This document shows positions 18,338 through 26,647 of a stretch of DNA of 64,000 nt, in pieces. Location: contig DGVB01000026.1 in NCBI GenBank assembly GCA_002395805.1, forward strand, positions 1 to 64,000, read 5' to 3'. Source of the stretch: Bacteroidales bacterium UBA4295 (GTDB lineage Bacteria; Bacteroidota; Bacteroidia; Bacteroidales; Paludibacteraceae). Within the stretch, counting starts at the first letter, position 1, and each line of letters starts with the position of its first letter. The position numbers and the translations under genes were made by a program. The notes beneath the pieces are model-generated. The model saw only the letters and a list, made by a program, of their open reading frames with translations, was not told the DNA's origin and did no database searches.

Positions 18338-19810
18338 TTACAGGTGTACCATCTCTCCCTTTTCCGGTACTTCTATGCCTCTGAATCCGGCCTCATAAAG
18401 ATGGTCTTTGTATGTCTCGGCAGATTCTTTCTCTCCATGTACCACAAAGACGCGTCGTACACCTTCCACCTGCAGCGAGCGGGTGAGATATTCTATCATT
18501 TCCTTCCAGTCTCCATGGCCGGAGAATCCTTCCAGTTTGGTGATCTGCGCTTTGATCTTGCGATCCATGCCGAAGATAGAGATCCATTGCAGACCGGGTT
18601 CCTGTATTCTCGCGCCGAGCGTGGTAGGCGCACAATAGCCGATGATTAGAATCGTACAGCGCGGGTCGGAGATATGGTTCGCTACGTGGTGTTTGATACG
18701 ACCCGCCTCCAACATACCGGAAGCGGAGATGATGATAGCGGGTTTGTCATCGTCGTTCAACCTCTTGGATTCACGCACATCGGTGATATACCGAAGGGTA
18801 TTGAATCCGAACGGGTCGTCGTCATACCGCAGCGTGTCCCGCACTTCATCCGAGAGGTACTGCGGGTACATACGGAAGATATGCGTAGCATTCGTCGAGA
18901 GCGGCGAGTCCACATAAACAGGGATCTTAGGCAAGTGTCCCTCGTTGTAGAGCTTGTTCAGCACATAGACGATCTCCTGGGTTCGTCCGACAGAGAAAGA
19001 AGGAATAAGCAGCTTGCCGCCGCGGTATTCGCAGGTATCTTTGACTATACCGAGCAACTCGTGTTCGGTCACTTCCTGCTCCTCATGCAGGCGGTCGCCG
19101 TAGGTAGATTCGCAGATCAAATAATCGCATTGTGGGAAAAGCATCGGAGCCGGTAATATATGGCTTTGTTTACGACCTATATCCCCTGTATAAGTAACAC
19201 GTTTCCAACGCTTTGGGGCCTCTTCTCGGTCCTCCCCTGAAGGGAAGGATGATAATTCCTTCTCATAAATCTCCAGCGAGCAAATGGCGGAGCCGAGCAT
19301 GTGACCGGAGTTGGTGAAGGTCAGCAACACATCATCGAAGATGCGAAAACGACGGTCGTAGTCATAGCAGACGAAATGCTTCATCACCTGATCAACCTCA
19401 TGCTGGGTATAAAGCGGCTCCAGGAAATAGTTCTTCCCTTTCTCTTTATGCGGGTGCTGGCGGTCGATCTTCTTATTATAGGTGCGCACATCCTGTTCCT
19501 GGATAAATGCCGTGTCGGCGAGCATCAACGCACACAGATCGCGCGTAGCGTGGGTACAATAGATATCGCCGCGAAAACCCTTCTTATACACATACGGGAT
19601 GAGGCCGGAATGGTCAATATGCGCATGGGAAAGCACGATACAATCAATAGAAGCGGGATCGAATCCCAGATCTCTGTTGTCTGCGTCTGTCTCCGCGCCT
19701 TTACCCTGGTACATGCCGCAATCCAGAAGAATAGTGTGACCCGAATCAGTGGTAATCAGATGTTTGCTGCCGGTCACTTCGCGCGCCGCGCCTAAGAACT
19801 GTATTTTCAT
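18338..19810 (-). CDS. Beta-CASP metallo-beta-lactamase fold hydrolase (RNA-processing type)
   Basis: A 490-aa protein of the beta-CASP branch, which includes RNases related to CPSF73 and Ysh1. Zinc motif 2 is SHAHIDHSG (H62, H64, D66, H67). The metal-binding Asp is in YTGDIG. The beta-CASP block (FSVGRTQEIVYVLNKL) and SASGMLEAG follow, with the final motif FVVHGEK near the C-terminus. RNA or DNA cleavage is inferred from the family. Residues about 187-200 (SSFPSGEDREEAPKRW) are encoded by a CCCCTGAAGGGAAGG element and look like an insert. It has its own promoter. Confidence 0.88.
   Translation of the reverse strand: MKIQFLGAAREVTGSKHLITTDSGHTILLDCGMYQGKGAETDADNRDLGFDPASIDCIVLSHAHIDHSGLIPYVYKKGFRGDIYCTHATRDLCALMLADTAFIQEQDVRTYNKKIDRQHPHKEKGKNYFLEPLYTQHEVDQVMKHFVCYDYDRRFRIFDDVLLTFTNSGHMLGSAICSLEIYEKELSSFPSGEDREEAPKRWKRVTYTGDIGRKQSHILPAPMLFPQCDYLICESTYGDRLHEEQEVTEHELLGIVKDTCEYRGGKLLIPSFSVGRTQEIVYVLNKLYNEGHLPKIPVYVDSPLSTNATHIFRMYPQYLSDEVRDTLRYDDDPFGFNTLRYITDVRESKRLNDDDKPAIIISASGMLEAGRIKHHVANHISDPRCTILIIGYCAPTTLGARIQEPGLQWISIFGMDRKIKAQITKLEGFSGHGDWKEMIEYLTRSLQVEGVRRVFVVHGEKESAETYKDHLYEAGFRGIEVPEKGEMVHL
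19229..19250. repeat. CCCT..AGGG element inside the beta-CASP gene
   Basis: CCTCCCCTGAAGGGAAGG is in frame between two conserved segments of the hydrolase and belongs to the same family as the element in lpdA. Confidence 0.75.
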
Positions 19811-19830
19811 GGTTTTTGCAATTTATGCTG

Positions 19831-19861
19831 CAAAGTTACAACAAAAATTGCATATACGCAA
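19831..19861 (-). promoter_or_regulatory. Promoter of the beta-CASP gene
   Basis: Minus strand TTG (19861-19859), 20 bases, TAACTTTG (19838-19831), 20 bases upstream of the start codon. Confidence 0.78.
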
Positions 19862-19890
19862 ATTATTATTGAATAATTTTACTACTTTAC

Positions 19891-19921
19891 TTGCATATTC
19901 CGGAAAAAAGTAGTAAATTTG
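19891..19921 (+). promoter_or_regulatory. Promoter of the SDR gene
   Basis: TTGCATAT at 19891, exactly 20 bases from TTG to TAAATTTG (19914-19921). Divergent from the beta-CASP promoter. Confidence 0.78.
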
Positions 19922-19943
19922 CACGCAAATTTTGATTGATATA

Positions 19944-20723
19944 ATGATGATGAATGACATTTTTGATTTGAGCGGACGGGTGGCACTGGTCACCGGCTGC
20001 TCCGGAGGATTAGGCGTGCAGATGGCGAAAGCCCTTGCAGCCAGAGGTAGCAAACTGGTTATTATCGCACGGCGGTACGAGAAACTGGTAGAGGTTAAAA
20101 ACGAAATCGAAAAAGCCTTCGGCGTTGAGGTATTGCCGATCCAATGCGACATTACAAACACCGAAGCGGTGGAGAAAATGGTGGATGAAGCAGTTGCTCA
20201 TTTCGGCAAGATCGATATTGTGGTCAACAATGCCGGCACAGGAGCCGTGGCACCAGCGGAGGACATCACCGATGCGCAGTTTGAGAACGAGATGCAGATT
20301 GACCTTTTCGGTTCGTTCCGCGTTGCGCGCGCAGTAGCGAAGAAAACCATGATCCCGAATAACTACGGACGTATCATCAATATCGCGTCCATGTACGGTC
20401 TGGTGGGCAACAAAATCGCGCCCGCTTCGCCGTATCACGCAGCCAAAGGCGGTGTGGTCAATATGACCCGTGCGCTCGCGGCAGAATGGGGCAAATATGG
20501 TATTACCGTCAATGCCATCTGTCCGGGATATTTCATAACTCCGCTGACCAAAGAGACGCTGGAGAGTGACTATTTTGCCAACTATGCCAAGACCGTCATT
20601 CCGATGGAGCGCTACGGTCATGAGGGCGAACTGGACAGCGCCGTTTGTTTCCTCGCAGCAGACGCTTCGCGCTATGTCACCGGAGTTGCGCTGCCCGTGG
20701 ACGGAGGATACACGTGCGTATAA
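19944..20723 (+). CDS. Short-chain dehydrogenase/reductase
   Basis: A 259-aa SDR. The nucleotide motif is TGCSGGLG near the N-terminus, then NNAG, NIAS and the catalytic YHAAK, with VDGGYT at the end. The sequence resembles gluconate 5-dehydrogenase and 3-oxoacyl-ACP reductase-like sugar SDRs; the substrate cannot be fixed. Three consecutive ATG codons (19944, 19947, 19950) are possible starts, 22-28 bases after the promoter, and an upstream TTG is rejected. A GAAGATT heptamer array fills the gap to the next gene. Confidence 0.88.
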   Translation: MMMNDIFDLSGRVALVTGCSGGLGVQMAKALAARGSKLVIIARRYEKLVEVKNEIEKAFGVEVLPIQCDITNTEAVEKMVDEAVAHFGKIDIVVNNAGTGAVAPAEDITDAQFENEMQIDLFGSFRVARAVAKKTMIPNNYGRIINIASMYGLVGNKIAPASPYHAAKGGVVNMTRALAAEWGKYGITVNAICPGYFITPLTKETLESDYFANYAKTVIPMERYGHEGELDSAVCFLAADASRYVTGVALPVDGGYTCV

Positions 20724-20764
20724 AGATTTGAAGATTGAAGATTAAAAGATGTGAAGATTGATAA
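20724..20764. repeat. GAAGATT heptamer array
   Basis: Degenerate 7-bp units (GAAGATT, GAAGATT, AAAAGAT, GTGAAGATT) fill the whole gap between the SDR stop and the S9 peptidase start. Confidence 0.85.
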
Positions 20765-22963
20765 ATGAAATACTGGAAGATTTTTATTATGGCAGCCGTG
20801 ACAATCCTTGGCGCGAGTTGCGCGAAAGAGAATACAGCGGAGCAGAAAGCCCCCGTCACCAAACCGCAGATCACCATCGAAGGCGGACGGCTCACCCCTG
20901 AAGGGCTGTGGGCGATGGGACGTATCGGGTCTGTCAAAAGCGACATTGAGACAGGTCTGCTCGCGTACACCGTAAGTTATTATTCCGTAGAGGAGAACCG
21001 CTCTACGACCTGGATCCGGATTGTGAATCCGTACGAGGAGCCTACCCCCGACCCCTCCCTGAAAGGAGGGGAGCAAGGTATAACCGTTGTGGATGAATTT
21101 GTAGGTTCAGAGCCGGCTTGGTTCGGCAACAGCGGTGCGCTGGCTTACCTCAAAGGCGGCAAACTCTATATCCGCCGCGACAAAGAGGAAGTGGAGGTAA
21201 CAGGAGCAGAAGACATCGAGGGTTTCCTGCTCTCCCCGATGCGGGACAAGATCATTCTGGTCAAGCAAGTCAAGACCGTTCCTTCGACCGCCGACAAATA
21301 TCCGGACCTGCCGCTGGCTACAGGTCATATCCACGAGGATCTGATGTACAAACACTGGGACGAGTGGACAGAGACCGCGCCGCAGCCGTTTGTGTATGAA
21401 CTGCAGACCGAGTACTACGGCGAGGGCGAACGCATGAAGTCCGCCAAACTTGGCGAAGGCTATAATATCTTGGAAGGCACCGCTTTCGAGAGTCCGATGA
21501 AGCCTTTCGGAGGTATCGAGCAGTTAGCATGGAACCCGAACAACGAAGAAATCGCATACACCTGCCGCAAGAAGACCGGACTGGACTACGCCGTTTCAAC
21601 CAACAGCGACATATACCTATATGATTTGCGTACGCGCACGCACAAGAACATCACAGAGGACAACAAGGGTTATGACACAAATCCTTCTTATTCGCCGGAT
21701 GGCAAATGGATAGCATGGCAGTCCATGGAGCGCGACGGATACGAGAGCGATGAGAACCGGCTGATGGTGATGAGTTTTGAGACCAGCGAGAAGCGTTTCC
21801 TGAGCCGCGCAATGGACACAAACGTTGATGAGTACCAGTGGCTTGATGACACCTCACTCGTCTTCACCGCTTGCAAGCACGCTACCGTTCAGCTCTACCG
21901 CGTTACCTTGGACGGCTGGACCACCAAACTGACGGACGGTCAATGGGATCTGGGTCTGGGTGATGTGACGGATTACCAGGCTTATTTGCTGGGTCACTCC
22001 ATGCGTCAGGCGAATGAGATTTACCATCTCGACATCCGCGAATGGCTGCGCAAAGACCATGAGCAGTACGCCCATACGGAAATCTATTACGAGCAACCGT
22101 TCGACACCTACAACCAGCCGCTGGAACAGCTGACCCACGAGAACGACAATATCTACAACCAGATCGAGCGCTCGACGGTTGTACCGCGCTGGCAGAAAAC
22201 GACGGACGGAAAAGACATGCTGACTTGGATTATCTATCCGCCGCATTTCGATCCGGCGAAGAAATATCCGACAATCCTCTATTGCGAAGGTGGTCCGCAG
22301 AGTCCGGTTTCCCAGTTCTGGTCCTTCCGCTGGAACTTCATGATGATGTCCGCCGGCGACTATATTATTGTGGCCCCCAACCGCCGCGGCCTGCCGGGCT
22401 TCGGCAAGGCGTGGAACGAAGAGATCTCCGGCGACTACGGAGGCCAGTGTATGAAAGACTATTTCACCGCTATAGACGAGTTCTGCAAAGAGCCGTATGT
22501 GGACAAAGACCACTTGGGTTGCGTGGGTGCTTCTTTCGGCGGTTTCAGCGTCTATTGGATAGCAGGGCACCACGACGGTCGGTTCAAAGCGTTTATCGCC
22601 CATGACGGTATCTTCAATCTGGAGATGCAATATCTGGAGACCGAGGAGAAATGGTTCGCCAATTGGGATATGGGCGGCGCATACTGGGAGAAAGACAACA
22701 AGATTGCGCAGCGCACCTTTGCCAACAGCCCCCATAAGTTTGTAGATAAATGGGACACGCCGATTCTATGTATCCACGGCGAGAAAGACTACCGCATCCT
22801 GGCGAATCAGGCCATGGCTGCCTTCGATGCCGCCAAGATGCGCGGTGTGCCGGCTAAGTTGCTGATCTTCCCGGACGAGAACCACTGGGTTTTGAAGCCC
22901 CAAAACGGCATTCTATGGCAGCGTGAGTTCCGCGGATGGCTAGACAGATGGCTGAAGGAATAG
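20765..22963 (+). CDS. S9 family prolyl-oligopeptidase lipoprotein
   Basis: A 732-aa exported serine peptidase. A lipoprotein signal ends at GASC (Cys19). A beta-propeller with TolB/DPP-like blades (DTNPSYSPDGKWIAW) covers about 60-450 and the alpha/beta-hydrolase domain follows. The catalytic triad is Ser in GASFGGFS (about 590), Asp in HGEKDYR (about 672) and His in DENHW (about 706). It resembles dipeptidyl-peptidase 5 and other S9C enzymes that take dipeptides from periplasmic oligopeptides. Residues about 93-106 (PTPDPSLKGGEQG) are an in-frame repeat insert. Confidence 0.93.
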   Translation: MKYWKIFIMAAVTILGASCAKENTAEQKAPVTKPQITIEGGRLTPEGLWAMGRIGSVKSDIETGLLAYTVSYYSVEENRSTTWIRIVNPYEEPTPDPSLKGGEQGITVVDEFVGSEPAWFGNSGALAYLKGGKLYIRRDKEEVEVTGAEDIEGFLLSPMRDKIILVKQVKTVPSTADKYPDLPLATGHIHEDLMYKHWDEWTETAPQPFVYELQTEYYGEGERMKSAKLGEGYNILEGTAFESPMKPFGGIEQLAWNPNNEEIAYTCRKKTGLDYAVSTNSDIYLYDLRTRTHKNITEDNKGYDTNPSYSPDGKWIAWQSMERDGYESDENRLMVMSFETSEKRFLSRAMDTNVDEYQWLDDTSLVFTACKHATVQLYRVTLDGWTTKLTDGQWDLGLGDVTDYQAYLLGHSMRQANEIYHLDIREWLRKDHEQYAHTEIYYEQPFDTYNQPLEQLTHENDNIYNQIERSTVVPRWQKTTDGKDMLTWIIYPPHFDPAKKYPTILYCEGGPQSPVSQFWSFRWNFMMMSAGDYIIVAPNRRGLPGFGKAWNEEISGDYGGQCMKDYFTAIDEFCKEPYVDKDHLGCVGASFGGFSVYWIAGHHDGRFKAFIAHDGIFNLEMQYLETEEKWFANWDMGGAYWEKDNKIAQRTFANSPHKFVDKWDTPILCIHGEKDYRILANQAMAAFDAAKMRGVPAKLLIFPDENHWVLKPQNGILWQREFRGWLDRWLKE
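21041..21078. repeat. CCCTCCCT-GAAAGG-AGGGG element inside the S9 peptidase gene
   Basis: CCCCTCCCTGAAAGGAGGGG with a CCTACCCCCGA 5' flank is read as PTPDPSLKGGEQG. It is the best-preserved member of the element family together with that at 29668. Confidence 0.88.
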
Positions 22964-22969
22964 TTGAGT

Positions 22970-23005
22970 GTTTAGAGGTTAGAGGTTAGAGGTTAGAGGT
23001 TAGAG
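22970..23005. repeat. AGAGGTT heptamer array
   Basis: Four perfect AGAGGTT units plus partial copies lie between the S9 peptidase stop and the thioesterase start; the array runs right up to the ATG. Confidence 0.92.
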
Positions 23006-23770
23006 ATGAAATACAATTACGAATACGAGATCAAGTACCAGGAGGTGGACGGAGAGAAAAAGCTTCGTCTCTTTAACCTGGAGAACTACCTGCTGGAAGT
23101 AGCAGGAACGGTGGCAGACGATTTGGGATTCGGCATTGCGGCATTGCATCCGCGGGGGCTGACATGGATCCTGACGCGGTTAAGCGTAGAGATGTATGAA
23201 CTGCCGACACACTGCCAGAAAGTGCGGTTCGAGACCTGGATCGAATCCAACGCACACATGCTGAGCACCCGTAATTTTAGGATATATGCAAAGCCGTCAG
23301 CGGTCAGCTCTCAGCCGTCAGACGCCAACAATCAGACCTCAGATGAATGGATATTAATCGGTGTTTGCAAGTCCGTATGGGCGGTGCTGGATCTGGAGAA
23401 ACGCGAGATTGTCAATATCTTCGACGACCCGATGTTTGAGGGCTGCGTGGACGGCGAAGTGATCGAGATGCCGCGCGTGCGCATGACCACGATCCCTGAA
23501 CCCACCGGCTGCGAGGTGCACAAAGTGGTGTATTCCGATATCGACTACAACGGGCATTGCAACTCCTGCCGCTATCTGCAGGCGATGACCGACGCCTATC
23601 TGCCTGATTACTACGGCAAGAAGGTACGGCTGGACATCAATTATTCGAAAGAGGCCATGTTAGGCGAGACGCTGCAGACCTACTATCTGGTCACCGAGGA
23701 AGGCGTGCAGTACCAGCAGAAGAACGAAGCCGGAGAGACCTCTTGCTCCGCCAAAATAACAATACAATAA
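23006..23770 (+). CDS. Acyl-ACP thioesterase
   Basis: A 254-aa double hot-dog protein of the FatA/FatB-like bacterial acyl-ACP thioesterases, which release free fatty acids from acyl carrier protein. Features are DDLGFGI near residue 38, LTRLSVEMY, FETWIE, and the second hot-dog with DIDYNGHCNSCRYL (about residue 180) holding the Asn/His of the active site. Residues about 95-113 (KPSAVSSQPSDANNQTSDEW) correspond to a degenerate 7-bp array between the two hot-dog halves. Confidence 0.9.
   Translation: MKYNYEYEIKYQEVDGEKKLRLFNLENYLLEVAGTVADDLGFGIAALHPRGLTWILTRLSVEMYELPTHCQKVRFETWIESNAHMLSTRNFRIYAKPSAVSSQPSDANNQTSDEWILIGVCKSVWAVLDLEKREIVNIFDDPMFEGCVDGEVIEMPRVRMTTIPEPTGCEVHKVVYSDIDYNGHCNSCRYLQAMTDAYLPDYYGKKVRLDINYSKEAMLGETLQTYYLVTEEGVQYQQKNEAGETSCSAKITIQ
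23292..23346. repeat. AGnnnnC heptamer array inside the thioesterase gene
   Basis: Eight successive 7-bp units of the form AGCCGTC, AGCGGTC, AGCTCTC, AGCCGTC, AGACGCC, AACAATC, AGACCTC, in frame and encoding a Ser/Gln/Pro-rich loop. The same family lies in porU and the DUF4292 gene. Confidence 0.88.
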
Positions 23771-23803
23771 CCCCACCCGACCTCCCCTCAAGGGAGGAGA
23801 AAA
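23771..23803. repeat. Intergenic CCCCTCAAGGGAGG element
   Basis: CCTCCCCTCAAGGGAGGAG fills the gap between the thioesterase stop and the next gene. Same family as the intragenic elements. Confidence 0.85.
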
Positions 23804-23815
23804 AGATTCAAGATT

Positions 23816-24310
23816 ATGGATTCTTCAGAAAGTAACAATACCCTATTAAAGCGCCCGACAGAGTTGGAATGCGACGTCGTTCGGTTTCAAAACCAGAAAG
23901 ATAAATGGATCGCTTTTGTCGGTCTGAAAGACGGCCGTCCGTATGAGATATTCACCGGTCTGGCGGACGACGAGATGGGTATCGCGTTACCCAAGAGCGT
24001 GACGAAAGGCAAGATCATCAAAGTGGTCAAAGAGGATGGCACGAAGCGCTATGACTTCCAGTTTGTCAACACCCGCGGGTTCAAGACCACCGTTGAGGGT
24101 TTGAGTTACAAGTTCGACCGCGAGTTCTGGAACTATGCACGCCTCATCTCCGGTGTACTGCGATACGGCATGCCGATCGACCAGGTGGTCCACATGATCA
24201 GCGGTCTGCAGATGGACCAGGACTCGATCAATAACTGGACTACCGGCGTAGCCCGTGTGCTCAAACGCTACATCCCGGGAGCAACAATTGAGGAGGATGT
24301 GGAGAATTAG
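23816..24310 (+). CDS. Free-standing C-terminal domain like that of class II ribonucleotide reductase
   Basis: A 164-aa protein whose whole length resembles the C-terminal region of Bacteroidota adenosylcobalamin-dependent ribonucleotide reductase (NrdJ): KRPTELECDVVRF, KWIAFVGLKDGRPYEIFTG, ALPKSVTKGKI and ISGVLRYGMPIDQVV. The catalytic barrel and the Cys-rich tail are absent, and no nrd gene is near. It could be a split-off accessory domain, a regulator, or a relic. The comparison is from memory of the family. A strong terminator follows. Confidence 0.65.
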   Translation: MDSSESNNTLLKRPTELECDVVRFQNQKDKWIAFVGLKDGRPYEIFTGLADDEMGIALPKSVTKGKIIKVVKEDGTKRYDFQFVNTRGFKTTVEGLSYKFDREFWNYARLISGVLRYGMPIDQVVHMISGLQMDQDSINNWTTGVARVLKRYIPGATIEEDVEN

Positions 24311-24338
24311 GATTCAGGGATCGCAACGGAAATAAATG

Positions 24339-24374
24339 AAAGAGAGTGTGCCAATGAGACACACTCTCTTTTTC
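24339..24374. terminator. Bidirectional terminator
   Basis: A perfect 12-bp stem AAAGAGAGTGTG/CACACTCTCTTT with a 9-base loop and T-tracts on both strands, between the NrdJ-like gene and the RNase G stop. Confidence 0.93.
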
Positions 24375-24375
24375 A

Positions 24376-25950
24376 TTACTTTTCTGCTTTAGGAGCAGGT
24401 TCCTCTGTGTGCTGCAGGCGGTTTCCTTTGGTGTCAAAGAACCGCATCTCGAGCATTCCTACGGACTGATTTTCCAGAATCTTCACGCCGTATTTATGCT
24501 GCCACTGCGTTTTCAGGGATGCGAGCCATCCCTTGCTGATATACGCATATACATAGGGGTGCAGATGCAGTTTCAAGCCGCTGCCATAGTGTGAAGACAT
24601 ATGCGCGCAGGCTTCCTCGATCTGGTCGGTAAAGAGAATGGAAGATTGAATCTTACCTTTGCCGCCGCATGTGGGACACACCTCCGTCACATCCACCTCC
24701 ACGGCAGGACGCACGCGCTGACGTGTGATCTGCATGAGTCCGAATTTGCTCAGAGGCAGCACATTGTGTTTCGCGCGGTCGCGTTCCATTAACTTGCGCA
24801 CATACTCATACAACTGCTGCTGGTGGCCTTTGTCATCCATGTCGATGAAATCAACGATGATGATGCCGCCTATATCGCGCAAACGAAGTTGGTGAACCAG
24901 CTCGTCCGCTGCCAGCATATTGAACTGGAAGGCGTTCTGCTCCTGGTCCTCGAATAGTTTCTTGCTGCCGGAGTTGACATCAATGGAGAACAGTGCTTCG
25001 GTTCTGTCTATGATGAGGTAGCCCCCATGCTTGAAACCGACCGTTCTGCCGAGCCCCACCTTCATCTGGCGGGTGATGTCGAATTGGTCGAAGATAGGTT
25101 TGTCGCCTTTGTAGAATTTGACGATCTTCTTGCTCTCGGGCGCTATCAGCCCCAGATAATTGCTGACCTCCTCGAATATCTCGCGGTCATTAATCTGGAT
25201 GGAAGTGAAATCGGGGCTGAGCACATCGCGGATTATACCGAGAGTACGGCCCATCTCTTCGCTCACAAGGCTTACCGGCTCTTTCTGCTGGAGCGTCTTG
25301 ACGGTCTGCGTCCAGCGATCCAATAAGAGGCGTAGTTCATTGTCGAGTTCGGCGGCACGTTTATCTTCTGCTACAGTGCGAATAATGATGCCGAAGCCCG
25401 TAGGCTTGATAGAGAGCATCAGTTGTTTGAGACGTTGGCGTTCTGCCTCACGTTTAATTTTCTGGCTTACCATGACGCCGTCGGCGAAGGGGATCAGGAC
25501 GATATTTCTTCCCGCGATGGAGATCTCGGCGGTCAGACGCGGTCCTTTGGTGTTGATCGGCTCCTTGGAGACCTGCACGAGAATAGGATCGCCTACCTTG
25601 AGTACGTCGGCTATCTGTCCTTCTTTGCCTACCTCGGCTTGACGCGGTGTCTTGGTGATCACCGGCACACGGCGTCTGTCCGAAACGGCTTTGGTAACAT
25701 AACTCTGCAGCGTTCGAAACTGAGAACCCAAATCCAAATAGTGCAGAAAAGCTTCTTTCTCATGACCTACATCCACGAATACCGCATTGAGCGCCGGCAT
25801 CACTTTCTTGACGCGACCGTAATAGATATTGCCTACCGCGAAGTTGTCTTCGTTCCGCTTCTCGCGGGCCACTTCTTGCAGGCGGTCGTCTTCTGTCAGC
25901 GCGATAGCGATTTCTTGCGGCTGTACGTCCACAATTAATTCGCTTTTCAT
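24376..25950 (-). CDS. rng: Ribonuclease E/G
   Basis: A 524-aa endoribonuclease of the RNase G type, acting in rRNA maturation and mRNA decay. An S1 domain lies at about 35-110 (VGNIYYGRVKKVMPALNAVF). The 5'-sensor and RNase H-like region follow, then the catalytic Mg-binding aspartates (SIDVNSG and IIVDFIDM) and the zinc-link CPTCGGKGK. The start chosen is the ATG giving MKSELIVDVQPQE; an upstream open stretch crosses the leader hairpin. It is the last gene of an HU / AURKAIP1-like / rng run and has a long hairpin in its leader. Confidence 0.93.
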   Translation of the reverse strand: MKSELIVDVQPQEIAIALTEDDRLQEVAREKRNEDNFAVGNIYYGRVKKVMPALNAVFVDVGHEKEAFLHYLDLGSQFRTLQSYVTKAVSDRRRVPVITKTPRQAEVGKEGQIADVLKVGDPILVQVSKEPINTKGPRLTAEISIAGRNIVLIPFADGVMVSQKIKREAERQRLKQLMLSIKPTGFGIIIRTVAEDKRAAELDNELRLLLDRWTQTVKTLQQKEPVSLVSEEMGRTLGIIRDVLSPDFTSIQINDREIFEEVSNYLGLIAPESKKIVKFYKGDKPIFDQFDITRQMKVGLGRTVGFKHGGYLIIDRTEALFSIDVNSGSKKLFEDQEQNAFQFNMLAADELVHQLRLRDIGGIIIVDFIDMDDKGHQQQLYEYVRKLMERDRAKHNVLPLSKFGLMQITRQRVRPAVEVDVTEVCPTCGGKGKIQSSILFTDQIEEACAHMSSHYGSGLKLHLHPYVYAYISKGWLASLKTQWQHKYGVKILENQSVGMLEMRFFDTKGNRLQHTEEPAPKAEK

Positions 25951-25976
25951 ATTTGTTGAGTTTTTAATAAAATAAA

Positions 25977-26027
25977 AGCCTTGTGGCAAACCGACCCACA
26001 CTTGGGTCCGTTTAGCGCCACAAAGCT
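25977..26027 (-). terminator. Long hairpin in the rng leader (attenuator or terminator)
   Basis: AGCTTTGTGGC pairs with GCCACAAGGCT, AAAC with GTTT, and GACCC with GGGTC around an AAGTGT loop, giving about 20 base pairs with one small bulge. On the minus strand it is followed by TTTTATTTTATT, a weak U-tract. It lies 17 bases past the stop of the 29-aa gene and 27 bases before rng. It could end transcripts of the small gene with read-through into rng, or be an RNase-sensitive autoregulatory leader. Confidence 0.72.
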
Positions 26028-26043
26028 AAATGACGATCGTCAA

Positions 26044-26133
26044 TTACTTATGTTTATGACGATTCTTGCGCAGACGTTTTTTACGTTTGTGCGTAGACAT
26101 CTTGTGTCTCTTATGCTTCTTTCCGTTTGGCAT
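26044..26133 (-). CDS. AURKAIP1/COX24-domain micro-protein (29 aa)
   Basis: A very basic 29-residue protein (MPNGKKHKRHKMSTHKRKKR then LRKNRHKHK) with 20 Lys/Arg/His residues. It matches the short AURKAIP1/COX24-domain proteins common in Bacteroidota, which are related to the mitochondrial ribosomal protein mS38. It is probably a small-subunit ribosomal protein. It lies 38 bases after the HU gene and before rng, so a shared transcript is likely. It is too short for ordinary gene finders. Confidence 0.85.
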   Translation of the reverse strand: MPNGKKHKRHKMSTHKRKKRLRKNRHKHK

Positions 26134-26171
26134 AATTGTTTGAATTAAAATGTTAGTATACTAATTGTTAT

Positions 26172-26459
26172 TTATTTTCCCGGTACGTTGTGTACTTGCT
26201 CTTTGAATTCGTCAGCCGGCTTGAAGAAAGGAATGGTATGCTCCGGTACATCTACCGATGTTTTAGCGCGTATATTACGAGCCACTTTCGCCTTGCGCGT
26301 TTTCAATATAAAACTACCAAAGCCGCGCAGATAGACGTTCTCGCCTTTCTCCATCGACCCCTTAATGCCATTCATCATACTCTCTACTATCAGAGAGATG
26401 GTACGTTTGTCATAACCGGTGCTGATTGCAATCTCGTTTATTAATTCTGCTTTTGTCAT
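26172..26459 (-). CDS. HU/IHF-family DNA-binding protein
   Basis: A 95-aa nucleoid protein. It begins TKAELINEIAISTGYDKRT, has the HU signature GFGSFILKTRKAKVARNI (residues about 46-63) and ends FFKPADEFKEQV. It would bend DNA as a dimer. It is preceded by a well-formed promoter and begins the run leading to the AURKAIP1-like protein and rng. Confidence 0.93.
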   Translation of the reverse strand: MTKAELINEIAISTGYDKRTISLIVESMMNGIKGSMEKGENVYLRGFGSFILKTRKAKVARNIRAKTSVDVPEHTIPFFKPADEFKEQVHNVPGK

Positions 26460-26558
26460 ATCATTGTATGTTATATTGTTTCCTAATTTCGTATATCAAA
26501 ACCAAAACGCTCGGTGACTATTTTCTCGGTACAGAGTACCTCCGGCGAAAAAATCGTG

Positions 26559-26589
26559 CAAAATTACTCTTTTTTTTTTATATGTGCAA
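26559..26589 (-). promoter_or_regulatory. Promoter of the HU gene
   Basis: Minus strand TTG (26589-26587), 20 bases, TAATTTTG (26566-26559). Confidence 0.77.
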
Positions 26590-26598
26590 ATTTTTTTG

Positions 26599-26606
26599 TA
26601 TTTTTG
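26599..26606 (+). promoter_or_regulatory. Possible -7 element of mutY
   Basis: TATTTTTG fits TAnnTTTG and is 41 bases upstream of the mutY start, but no TTG is found 20 bases before it. Divergent from the HU promoter. Confidence 0.45.
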
Positions 26607-26647
26607 TACCCGATTTTTAAAAATAGACACGTTTTTTGTCAATTTTT

